Positions 18,226 to 31,200 of a DNA stretch of 52,363 nt are shown piece after piece; the stretch's first letter is position 1; each line of letters opens with the position of its first letter. The stretch comes from Clostridiales bacterium UBA7001 (lineage in GTDB: Bacteria; Bacillota; Clostridia; TANB77; CAG-508): the NCBI GenBank assembly GCA_002449785.1, contig DJXP01000046.1, positions 14,693-67,055 on the forward strand, in the 5' to 3' direction. Below the pieces are notes generated by a model. That model was not told where the DNA came from. It was given only the letters and a program-made list of their open reading frames with translations, and made no database searches. Both the position numbers and the translations under genes were made by a program.

Positions 18226-18272
18226 GGACGGTCTTTTTTGGCTACTTTTACAGACAAAAAAATGTGTCAAAA
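18223..18272. repeat. REP-like palindromic repeat at the end of ktrA
   Basis: GGGACGGTCTTTTTTGGCT (18225-18243) closely matches the reverse complement of the copy at 43487-43541. The second half, with GACAAAAAAATGTGTC, is diverged. The element begins at the ktrA stop codon and ends just before the ribosome site of the next gene. Confidence 0.65.
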
Positions 18273-18284
18273 TGGAGGAGATAG

Positions 18285-18890
18285 ATGAGCACATTACCAT
18301 TATTTGTTAAATATTTGATTGTTGCTTTTGTAAGTATGGTTCCAATTATAGAATTAAGAGGAGCTATTCCAATAGCAGTCAGTCTGGGATTAGATATTAG
18401 GCTATATTATCCTATAGCAATTATTTTTAATATGCTCCCAGTTCCAGTTATATATTTATTTGCAAGAAAAGTTTTGGAATGGGGCAAAGATAAAAAAATT
18501 ATAGGTGGATTTTTCACATGGTGTTTAGAAAAAGGTGAAAAAGGTGGCAAAAAACTAATGGATACAGCAGGTCGAACTGGAGTATTTATAGCATTACTTG
18601 TTTTTGTTGGTATACCACTTCCCGGAACTGGTGCTTGGACAGGAACACTTGCTGCAAGTTTTTTAAATATTGGTTTTGGAACTAGTATTGTTGCTATAAT
18701 GTTAGGTGTTATACTCGCAGGAATTATAATGTCACTTGGAAGCACTATTGTTAAAACTTTAGGGTGGCCTGGACTAATAATGCTTGTGATATTAATTGTG
18801 GTTATTATTATAATTACTACAATAATTAAGAAAAAGTTAAATAAGAATAAAGAAAGCATAGCAAATAATAATTTAGAAGAAAAAATATAA
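18285..18890 (+). CDS. Putative small multidrug export protein (COG2426 / Sm_multidrug_ex family)
   Basis: Integral membrane protein of 201 aa with about four to five hydrophobic helices. The family signature is clear: VPIIELRGAIPIAVSLGL near the N-terminus, a charged middle loop (LEKGEKGGKKLMDTAGRTG), and VGIPLPGTGAWTGTLAASFL. These proteins share a fold relationship with the SNARE-associated/DedA group. The family name derives from weak similarity, and substrate and direction of transport are not established. The start has GGAGGAG 5 nt upstream. It is placed close behind ktrA, separated by the REP-like element, and probably shares its transcript. A terminator follows. Confidence 0.85.
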   Translation: MSTLPLFVKYLIVAFVSMVPIIELRGAIPIAVSLGLDIRLYYPIAIIFNMLPVPVIYLFARKVLEWGKDKKIIGGFFTWCLEKGEKGGKKLMDTAGRTGVFIALLVFVGIPLPGTGAWTGTLAASFLNIGFGTSIVAIMLGVILAGIIMSLGSTIVKTLGWPGLIMLVILIVVIIIITTIIKKKLNKNKESIANNNLEEKI

Positions 18891-18937
18891 TAGAATAATA
18901 GTTTTTTTATATTAATATTGTTTTTAATGTAAATTAG

Positions 18938-18976
18938 AAATGTGGCAATAAATGATTGTCACATTTTATTTTTTTG
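18938..18976 (+). terminator. Intrinsic terminator after the export-protein gene
   Basis: AAATGTGGCAAT (18938-18949) pairs with ATTGTCACATTT (18955-18966), with one G-T pair, followed by a T-rich run. Confidence 0.85.
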
Positions 18977-19272
18977 TAAAGTGTTTGGCATTTCCATAAA
19001 TTAAATACTTTATTAATATTGATTATTATTAATGTTAATAAATCTTACGGAAACAGAACTTTCAAGAGATATAAAAATGAAATAAAAGTTGTAATAGAAA
19101 TTATATAAAATAGTAATCCAAATAATATAAAGAAAAATAACACTTATTCCCTAATAAAATGGCTAAATAAGCTACAAAAAGATACTTAAATGTAATGGCT
19201 TTTTATTAAATCTTTACTTATATTTATTATATATATTAAACAAAATAATTTTTATTAGAGGGATATCAGAAC
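18977..19272. other. AT-rich leader region of the giant wall-protein gene
   Basis: About 295 bp without an ORF. No clear sigma-A promoter with good spacing was found, although TTTACT near 19210 with a TATATATT stretch is possible. No hairpin or recognised riboswitch was seen. AGAGGG about 10 nt before 19273 is the ribosome site. Confidence 0.4.
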
Positions 19273-22200
19273 ATGCAAAAAGACAATAAACAATTATTCA
19301 AATTAAATAAAAAAATGATTTTATTTGTAATTGCTCTAATTACAGTAATTGCAACCATTATTATTAGTTTTTTTATTGGAAGTAAAAATTCTAATTTAAT
19401 TAATAATGCAAATAGTGAACTTTTAAGAGCAAGAACATATGATTTATTTGAAGATGGAGATGATATTGTAGAAGACACCAGTGGAAACCCTATTGATAAT
19501 ATAAGGTTTGGTGCCTTCTTTTTGCGTGATATAGATGGGGATGGATATGCAGATAAAATAAAAGGTACATGTAAACAAATTGGAAAAGAAGATACGCTTT
19601 ATATGGAGCTTAATGTTCAAACAGAAGGAAAATTAATAAATGGAAAGATTGAAATTGGTGGTGAAAGTTTTTACCTTCAAACAGCACTTCCAAAAGATAG
19701 TGAATTAAAGAATAACTATATTGGAAATAATATAAAAACTATAGAGCTTAATGATATACAAAATGGTACTCAAAAAATGCTAACAGGAATAGTTCATTCA
19801 GGAGATTATACATTAACAACCGGAAAGTTTAGTGCGATAAATAATATAAATAGCTATGATAAAGTAAATACGGTTGTTTTAACAGGAACATATGTAATTG
19901 AAAATGATGATGAGACTACTACAGAAGTAGATATTAGAAAAGAAATAGATTTAGAGGTTGACTGGTATGGAACAGCTACAGCTACACTAAGCTCAACTGG
20001 TCAAACTAATACAAATGTTGGAATTAAGAATACAGAAAACAATGAAGTAAATTTAAATTTTTATTTAGACGCAAGAGAAACAAAAAATGAATTATTACTA
20101 AAAGATGCATATTTAACAGCAGAAATACCATTACTTAATGGTTATGAGCCAACAAAAGTTATAGCAACAGGAACAAATATTAATTATTCTTATGATTCAA
20201 ATACAAGAAAATTAACAATTACAAAAGAAGCAGAAACAGATGAAGATGGAAATGTTATAAAAAATGCTTATGATAGTTATAGCTATCCAAGTGAACAAAG
20301 ATACAATAAGTTTAATATAACAGTTACATATCCATTAGAAGCATATGAGTCAATGGGTGAAGATGCTAATATTGAAATAAAAGTACCAGTTACAGCTTAT
20401 TATGAAGGATATAATAATCCAAATTCAGAATTTTCAAATCCTTATAAAACAAATATTGCAACAGCTACATATACTATTAGATACCAAAAACCCGCTGAGC
20501 AATCTTCAAGTTTTCGTTTAGAAATTGGAAAATATATGCATAAGCCAAGTGCTAGATATGTAATTTCTAAAAAGAAACCACTTAGAATTTATAATGAGCT
20601 TAGTTCAGAAGAAAAAGATGATTTATATGAAGTTAGATGGATTGCAAGAACAGGAACACAAGGACAATCTACTGGTATTACAATGAAAGAAACTCCAAAT
20701 GGAGAAAATAGATTAAATGATGAATTTGTAAAAGCCGATAACTCATATGAAAGTATGGAAAATTTAACTACAAATAAAGCAATTTATTTTTCAAATGCTT
20801 TAAGTATGTTAGGTGAAAATGGATGGATAAAAGTTTATGATGATGAAACAGATAATTTATTGGTAACATTTGAAAAAAATGATTGGACACGCTATACAGC
20901 ATCTAATCCATATTATTATGATGTACCTATAAAGCATATAAGAATTGAAACAAGTAGTACAAATGCATTAACTAGCATGACTGTTTATAATATAAAAGAA
21001 TTAGATGATGAGTATATAACAGAAAACTATACAAGAGAAGTATTTGATACATTTAAAAAAATAAAAACTAATTTAGTAGGATATTTAGGAGAAAATAAAA
21101 TAACTTCTACTTCTAATACTGCTGTTTATGAAGCACCTTTTGCAATAGCTGATATTACTATTAGCAAAGATATTATATCTACTCAAAGTACTGAAAAAAA
21201 TGAAATTATTACAATAAAAGCAGAAAGGAATGACAATTATAACCAAGTAGGATGGGTAAATGGTAGCTTTTTAATTAAAATGCCTGAAGATATTTTTGAT
21301 ATGGAGATTAATACCGTTTCAATTAATAACTCAAGTGTAAGAGTTGTAAGCTATGAGAAATTTGAGAAAGATGGAATAAATTACATTAAAATAATTACTT
21401 CAAATGATACAGAAGCTTCTTATGAAATTAGTATTGATTGTAATTTAACACCAGATCCAAGAATAGCTAGTAAAACAGAAAAAATAGAACTTTATGCTTC
21501 AAGCGAAGAAGCAGAAGAATATTATTATGCAAATCAAGATATATATGATGTTAATGGAAATTTAAATACTGAAGAATTAGTAAATAAAAGAGATATAAAT
21601 ATAAGTTTAATCTCTCCAAATTCATTACTAACAAACCAAACAGCACATAATTATGATGATGAAGGAACAATAGTAATAGCACCAAAAGTTGCAATACTTG
21701 ATAAAGAAAGAAGATTTGCAACAGTAAGTGTTGAAATAAAAAATAATTATACAAGTACAATAAGTGAAGTTGTAGTTTTAGGAAGAGTTCCTTATGATGG
21801 GAATAAATATGTAATAAATGGAAAAGAAATGGGCTCAAACTTTTCTACAACTATGACAGAAGATGGAATAAAGATTCCTGAAGAATTACAGGGCATTGCT
21901 GTAGTATATTATTCTGAAAATGGAGAAGCAACAAAAGATTTAAGCTTAGAGGAAAATGGGTGGACAACTGAAGTAACAGACTATAGTAAAATAAAAAGTT
22001 ACATGATTGTTTTAGAAGATTATGCTTTAGCAATAGGTGAAAGCCATGTTGTATCTTATGAAATAAATATTCCTGAGGGACTTTCTTATAACCAAGTATC
22101 TTATAGTCATCATGCAGTCTTCTTTAGTCTAGATACAGAAGAAGGAAAATATAGAACTCAAACAGAACCTAATAAAATTGGATTTATGATTGCAAAACAA

Positions 22201-25200
22201 TATGACTTAGAAGTTATTAAATATCAAAAAGATACAGAAAAGGTTTTAGGTGAAGTAACATTTTCTATTCAAGAAGATGGTGAAGAAGAGGCAAAAACAA
22301 GAGTTACAGGAATAGACGGAAAATTTAAAATTAATGGTCTTTACTTAGATAGAGGCTATACAATAAAAGAAATAAAAGGTCCAAATAATTATGAAATAAG
22401 TGATGATGAAATAAAGTTTATTGGAACAGAAGATGATTCTGTTTTAAATGTAGATTTAATTACTGGAAATCCTAAATCAATTCTTGCAATTCAACCACAT
22501 GATGGAGAAGACTATAAAATACAAGTAAATGTAGAGGATGAAGTACGCCCTAAATTAAAAATAATAAAAGAAAATAGTGCTACAGGAGAAAAAATTTCTA
22601 GAGTAAAATTTAAAATTACAGGAAAAGGACTTCCAGAAAGTGGAAAAGTTGTAACAACAAATGCAAATGGTGAAGCAAATCTTTCAGGTTTATATATAGG
22701 AGAAGAATACTACTTAGAAGAAACAAAAGCTGAGGGGTATTATTTAGCACGCCCAATTAAATTTAAAATAGAAAATAATGAAGGAAACTATGTGCTAAAC
22801 ATTATAGAAGGAGAAATTAAAGCTCAAAGCATAGAATTTAATGACTCTATTCCAACAGTAAATATAAATTTAGAAAATGATAAAATTCCAACATATAATT
22901 TAGAAATTACTAAGATTAAACATGTAACGAATGTGGAGGCATCAAGTGACCCAGAAAACCCAGGTGCTGGAGATGAAGAAATCACATACCTAGAAGGTGC
23001 AAAATTTAAATTATATAAAAATGGAAAAGAATTAGGAAGTTATATATCAGATGAAAATGGAAAAATATTAATACAAGGTTTATATGCATATGAAGATGAA
23101 AAGAATATTGATCAAACTTATGTATTAAAAGAAATAGTAACACCTGAAGGGTATGCTAAAGTAAAAGATATAACATTTAAAGTTTCTAAAGTATTAGGAG
23201 TATATAATTATGAAGAAACTTTAGAAGAAGGTCAAAATTATAAAGATTATACAATAGAGGGCAATTTAGTAAAACTTACTGTAGAAGATAATCCATCATT
23301 TAAATTAATTAAAAAAGATAGTGAAACAGGTGAAGTATTAGCAGGAGTAAAATTTGCTTTTTATAATATGGATGATGGAGTAGTACCTGCAAAAAACAGT
23401 AAAGGAGAAATAATAGGAGAATTAGAAACAATTGATGGACAAAAGTATTATACTTTAACAACAGATTCTAATGGTGAAATAACAGCAGACCTGCCAGAGG
23501 GAAGTTATAAAGCTGTAGAAATTGATGCGCCTGAAAAATATGATTTAAGTAGTAATGAATATTATTTTGGAATTGGGATGAATCAAGCAGGAAAAGCTAA
23601 AATCAATCCATTATGGAGTAGAAAATTAGAAGTTTCAAATGGTTGGAGTACTGCATATGATGCCATAAATACCCGAGATGGTGGATATATTGTCGTGGGA
23701 GACTTTTATACAGGATTAAAACTAGATGATGGTACTAGTCTATCTGGAGGACCTCACTTGGGAAATAGTACAGGTTTTATTTTAAAATATGATGTATATG
23801 GGCATATACTATGGGGGAATGCATGGAATGAATATAATTATGGTAGTCATATAAGGGGAGTAACTGAATTAGAAAATGGAGATATAATAGCGGCAGGATG
23901 TTATAATGAATCTAGAAATGGACTGGTTATAAAATATGATTCAGATGGAAAAAATAAAGAAATAATTGGAACTTATAATAGTTCTGGGTTAATTGAAGCA
24001 ACTAATGATGGTGGTTTTGTTCTAATTTCTGGAAATAATAGATTAATAAAATATAATGAAGATTATGAAACTGATTTTTCAAAAAATATTAATGGTATTA
24101 TAATTACAGACATAAAAATATTAAATAATTCAATTTATATTTCAGCAAATTATACTAACGATAATATAAATTTAGGAAATGGTTTTATATTACATAAAAA
24201 TGAGACTTCAGAACAAGCTTGTGCAATAATAGAATGTGATTATGATGGAAATATTATTAATTGTAAATCTTTTGAAGCATCAATAAAAATAGATGCAAAT
24301 AAAATTGAATTAGATAGTATTACTAATAATATTATAATGGGTTGTAGTTTTGAAGGAACAATAACTATTAACAATAATGAATTTAATAACTATTCTAATG
24401 CAGATATATTAGTGCTAAACTGCAGTGATTTGTTTAATGTTAATTGGGTTAAACAAATTAATGGGCAAGAAGACGAAACAATTAGTGCAATTACAATGAT
24501 GGATGATAAAATAGATATAGGAATTAATTCTAATTCAACTTCATTATTAGATGATGATGATATACTGATAGAAAAGGAAAACAGTACACCTGTAATTATT
24601 GAATTATTAGATGATGGGAAAGTAAATTGTGTAGTAGAAGTATCAAAAATTAGTGGTTCGAATATAATAAAAATATATGATTTACTACAATCAGAGGAGA
24701 ATAATCTAATAATTGTTGGAAGATTTAGTGCATATTATGAACGTTCTATAATAGCTGAAGCAAGTATAACATGGACTGATCCTAAATTAGAAGATGTATG
24801 TGAATTAAATATTTTAAATGAAAGGAAAGATTTTAAAATACTTACTGAAATAAATGAAATAGATGGTATAAAAGGAGGATTTATTTCAGGTGAAGACATT
24901 TATCCATATGAAAGAGTACGATACGGAGATGATTCAATTAAAGAAATTAAAATGATACCAAATGAAAATTATGAAATAATTAGTATTACAGTAAATGATG
25001 AAGTTTGGCCATTTACTCCAGAAGTAGATGGAAGTTATACAATGCCTACATTTGAAAATATAACAGAGGACAAACATATTGTTGTTACATATAGTTTAAA
25101 AAATAATAAAATAATAATAAATAAAAAAGATAGTGTAAGTGGAGATGAGCTTGAAGGAGCTAAATTTAAATTAGAACAAATAGAAGAAAGAACTGAACCT

Positions 25201-28200
25201 GACAATAGTGAAATAATAGGCAATTTAATTGATAATGGAACAATTTATACCGTACCTGATTATGATAAAGAAGTTGAAGGTTTTATTGATTTATTAACAG
25301 ATTTAAAATATGTTGAAGGTTTAAATTATTATTTTGTACCTAAAATAAATGAAGATAATAGTATTTCATATGTACCAACAAATAGTAAAACATGGCAAGA
25401 AGCAAATGTAGAAGGTGCTACAACAGGAGTACAGAGTACGACTGCAAATTCGTATATTGAACTAGATTTAAGTGAAATGACAGGTACTTATAAAGTTGTA
25501 ATAAATGGATATGTATCTAGTCAAAGTGGTTGTGATTATGGATATGCAACAATAACAACAAACGAAGACTCAATAGTTAATCCAAGCTCAATACCAACAT
25601 ATATTAATAATGATTCTCAATATTCAAGATTTATTTTTATTTCAGGAATAAGCACAAATTATACAACATCACGAGATAGGGAATCAACAATAGTATTAAA
25701 TGGAGGTCAAAAGTATTATTTACATTTGGGATATTATAAAAATGCAAGTACAGATACAGGAGAAGATCAATTTGTTATAAATAGTATAAAACTATATGAA
25801 ACCAAAGACGTTCAGTATAATTTTGAGAAAAAAACAATCGGAGAAGGAGAAGCTGAAAAAGAAGTTTACCAATCAACAAATGATGGAACATATTCAAAAA
25901 TTGCAAATTCATATATACCGATAGATTTGACAGATTACACAGGAAAATACTATTTAACAGTAAATGCTGATGTATCTACAACAAGTGGAGATTATGGTTA
26001 TGTTACAATAAATAAAACGGCAAGTCCGGCACCACCATATAATTCAAGTACAAAAACAAATAAAAGAATAATTTATAAAACAGGAATAGCAAATGACGAG
26101 CAAACACTAGAAATAGATGGAGGATACCTATATTATTTACATTTTGGATATTATAAAGATGATATATTAAACACAAGTGGAGAAGATTATTTTAGAGTAA
26201 ATAGTATAAATTTAAGGTTAAGTGATAGCGAGTTATATAATACAATAGTAGAAACAAATTCATTAGGTCAAGCAATAACACAAATACCATTTGGAAAATA
26301 TCAAATAACTGAAATTAGTTCGCCAGATGATTATGTACCCGCAAGTTTTCCAACTGTTTTAGATCAAGTTGGAAATGAAATAAGCAATAATGGAGTAATT
26401 GAGTTTAGAAGTACAGAAGGAAGCTTGCATGAATTTACAATAGAAAACGAAAAATATGGACATGTTATTGTTCATCATTATATAAAAGGAACTGAAACAA
26501 GTCTTGCAGATGATGAATATTTAATAGGTGAGCAAGGAGAACATTATTCAACATTACCAAAAGCTGGATTGAATAATTATGAACTTGAAGTAGTTAGTGG
26601 AGAACAAGTATTGCCGATTAATCAAATAGGAACATATACTTATGATGATATAGAAGTAATATATTATTATGTTCAAAAGAAAGTTCCACTAACTGTAAAT
26701 CATTTTATTGAAGGAACTAATGTTGGAGTGCCTTTAAAAGATGGAAATGTAGCTGAAAGTATTATAACTTATGGAGAAGAAAATGAAAGCTATAATACAG
26801 AGGCAATTTCAAATGATTTATTAGATGATAGATATGAACTAGTAGCAATACCAGAAAATAGTACAGGAATTTATTCAGGAAATGAAATAATAGTAAATTA
26901 TTATTATAAAGAATTAACAAGAGAATTAATTATTAATAAATATGACGAAAATGGAAATGTACTTAAAGATGTTGAATTTAAAGTAACAGATTTAGAAAGT
27001 AATATTCTAGGAGAAATGACAGATAATGGAGCAGAATATGTAGAAACTTTAATAGACACATCAGAGAATCAATTGGTAGACAATAATGTTATTTCTAATG
27101 GTCAAACATATATGGATGTGGATTGGAATAATGAAGTTACAGGTAAATTTGGAGAATTAACAGTAAATGGAACTGAATATGAGTTAGAAAGAACTATTAT
27201 AAGAGAAACTTCGGACAAATTGGGAACATTAACAGCAAATGGAACATATTATTTTGTGGAAAATGAAGAGGGGTATTTGGTTCCAACAAATAGTAAAACA
27301 TATCAAGTAAATAATGGACTAGGCACAGCAGGAATTCAAAATGTAACAGCAAATTCATATATGGAAATAGATTTATCTGAACTTACTGGAAAATATGAAG
27401 TTGTAATAAATGCATCTGTATCTAGTGAAACAAATTATGATTATGGATATGCAACAATTACTCAAACTATATCTGCACCAATATATAGTAATACAAATGG
27501 AAGGTTTATGTATATATCTGGAGTGCAAGCTAATAAAGATTATTCGTCAGCTATTATGAATGGGGGAAATAAATATTATTTACACTTAGGCTACAGAAAA
27601 GATGCAAGTGCAGATAAAAATGATGATCAAGTTGTAATAAATTCAATTAAATTATACGAAGTGGATACTGTAACTAGTATAAGCAATTTTATACAAAATG
27701 AAGAAGGAGACTTAGTTCCAACAAATAGTAAAACATATCAAGTAAATAATGGACTAGGTACGGCAGGAATTCAAAATGTAACAGCAAATTCATATATACC
27801 AATAGATATTTCAGACTTAGAAGGAAACTATTTTGTTGTGGTAGAAGCATCTGTGTCAAGCCAAGGTGGAAATGATTATGGATATGCAACGATAAACAAA
27901 AAAACGACTGCACCAGTATATAGTAATGCTACAGGAAGATTTATTTACATATCTGGAGAAATTGAAAACAAAAAATATGTTTCTTCAGTATTAACTGGTG
28001 GAAATACGTATTATTTACATTTTGGATACTATAAAAATGCAAACACAGATACAGGTGATGACCAAATAGTAATACATAGTATAAAATTATATTCTTCACA
28101 AGATATATCATATAATTTTGTAGAAAATGAAGAAGGGAATTTAGTTCCAACAAATGGTAAAACATATAGAGAAAATATATATGGATTATCAGCAGGTGTG

Positions 28201-31200
28201 CAAAGTTCTGTGGCAAATTCATATATGGAAATCGATTTAACTGGAAAACCAGGTTTATATACTGTTGTGGTAAATGCATCAGTTTCAAGCCAAAGTAGTA
28301 ATGACTTTGGCTATGCAACAATCACAGAAACAACAGATGCGCCAGCATATAATAATACTACAGGAAGATTTATGTATATATCAGGTACAATAGCTTCTAC
28401 AGATTATAAATCAGAAGTATTAGAAGGTGGTAAGAAATATTATTTACATTTGGGATATTATAAAAATACAAGTACAGATACAGGAAGTGACCAATTAGTA
28501 ATAAATAGTATAAACTTGTATTCTTCTGAGCAAAACAAATATAATTTCAATTTTGAATATAATAATGAAGAATCTTGTTATATTTCAACAAATCAAGGAA
28601 AAGATAACTCTGTATCTAATAGTTATATTCCGATTGATTTAAGAGGATATGATGGGCAATATACCTTAGTGGTAAATGCTTCAGTTTCAAGTCAAAATAA
28701 TTATGATTATGGATATGCAACAGTAACCCAAACTGCTACAGCACCAGCATATAATAACACAAATGGAAGATTTATTATCATTTCAGGAGAGAAGGAATCA
28801 CAAGATTATACAAAAATATTAGATGGTGGAAATTTATATTATTTACACTTAGGTTATTACAAAAATGCTAATACAAATTCTGGAGAAGACAGTTTTAAAA
28901 TTAATTCTATTACAATTAAAGAAGAATATGGTTATAAACAATATACAACAGATGCCAACGGCCAAATAACTATGAACTTAAAAGTAGGAACTTATGAAAT
29001 AAGTGAGCTAGAAGCTCCTGAAGGGTTTGATTTAAATACAGATGTAAATACAATTACTGTTACAAGAGATTCAGGAACACAAATACTAAATGTAACAAAC
29101 CAAAGAACAAAAGGTCAAGTTATAGTACATCATTATTTAAAGGATTCTACTTTGCCAGTTCCAATGCAAGATGGAACTAATGCTCAAGATGAAATTAAAG
29201 AAAATATAGTTGGGGAAATTTATGCTACTAAATCATTAGAAGGAATTGATCCACAATTTAAATATATTAACTCAGTAGGACCAACTAGTGGAACTTATGA
29301 AGATGGCACAATTGAAGTTATATATTATTATGATTATAAAGATTCAATAGTAACAGTACATCACTATATTGAAGGAACAGAGAATAGCTTATCTAATGAT
29401 GTAGTAATTACAGGACAAATAACTTCACATTATGAAACTGAAGTGGCAACAGATATTCCAGAATATTATGAGTTAGTAGAAGAGCCTTTAAATAAAGAAG
29501 GAACAATAACTTATGCTCCAATAGAGGTAATATATGAATATAGATTAAAGAAATATCCATATATAGTAAACTATTATAAAAATGGAACAACAGAAAAGTT
29601 AGCTGAAAGTAAAAATGGAGAAGAAGTAACACATGGAGAGTCTATAAAAGCGGAAGATGAAGAAATATTTATAATAGGTTATAAAGTAGTGGGTTATAAC
29701 AAAGATGAACTTGTTATAGGAACAGAAAATAATATTTTAAACATTTATTATGATATTGATGAATCTCAGACTAAAGATTTAAATTATACAGTTGAATATT
29801 ATAAAGATGATGTAAAAGTTGATAGTGATACGCAAACAGAAAGTGCAACTGTACAAGTATTAAGTCCAGACACAATGGAAGTAGATAAAACAAAAATTAA
29901 TACAGCAAATAAATATATTGGTTATAAGTTAGATACTGAAAATACAGTTATACCAGATGAAGTAGAAAATGGAGATGTAATTAAAGTATACTATGTAAAA
30001 GATAAATTTAATTATACAGTTGAATATTACTATGATGGAATAATAGATGAAGATAAAACAGATTTATTAGAAGGGCTTTATGGCGATATTATTACAACAT
30101 ATACAGATAAAAATATAGAAGGATATAAGTTATATAAAACAATTAATTTACCATTAACTATAACTGAAAATGCTAGTCAAAACATAATTAAAGTATATTA
30201 TGAAAGAAAAGATTATAAATATACTGTAAATTATTATTATGATAATAACCTCGAGGAAAGTATTGAACTTGAAAGCAAATTTGGTAATATTATAAATGAC
30301 TTTACAGATATACCAAAAGAAAATTATGAATTTGAAAAAGTAGAAAATATTCCGTTAACAATAAGTATTAATGAAGATGAGAACATTATAAATGTTTATT
30401 ACAGAAAAAAAGATTCTAAATTAATAGTAGAATACAGAGATTATGAAACAGATGAGGTAATATTAGAAAATAAAGTTATTGATGTTAAATATGGTGATGA
30501 AATAGTTTTAGATGATTATTCAGAAGATATAGATGATTATACATTAGTAGAGTCGTCTGAACCTAACAGATTTATAATTAGTGATGATGAATACACAAAG
30601 ACATTTTATTATGCGAAAAATAGTAATGTAGTTGTAAAATACTTAGTAAAAGATGATACACCTGAAACTAATAGTGATAATACTGTATTAACTTATATTG
30701 ATGAAGAGGGAAATGAAAAAGAATATACTTATGAAATATTAGGATATGAAGGAAAAGAATATAGTGCAGAAGAAAAAGAAATAGAAGGATATACTTTTGT
30801 AGAGTCAACTGATAATACTTCTGGAAAAATGAAGAGGGAAACAGTAGAAGTAATCTATTATTATTTAAAGAATTCAAAGATAATCGTAAATCATATTGAT
30901 AGAGAAAATAATGAGGTCATAGAAACAGAAGAAATAGACGGAAAGGTAGGAGACATTAAAACTACAAATCCTAAAGATTTTGAAGGATATGAATTAATTA
31001 AAAGACCTGATGAAGAAACTATAACAATGACAGAAGAGAAAAAAATAGTTAATTACTATTATGCAAAAATATCAGGTGGTGTTTTAGAAAAACATATAGA
31101 CATTAAAACAGATGAAGTATTAGATATGACCAAGTATAAGGGAAATGAAGGAGATAGGTATACAACATCTGAAAAAGAATTTGATGGCTATGATTTAGTA

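Noticed and set aside
18407..18859. Minus-strand ORF of 150 codons opposite the export-protein gene
   Set aside because: Antisense to a recognisable membrane protein, and its pattern is explained by that gene.
27941..28321. Minus-strand ORF inside the giant gene
   Set aside because: Arises from repeat DNA read in reverse (Leu, His, Tyr, Phe-rich); no start signals.
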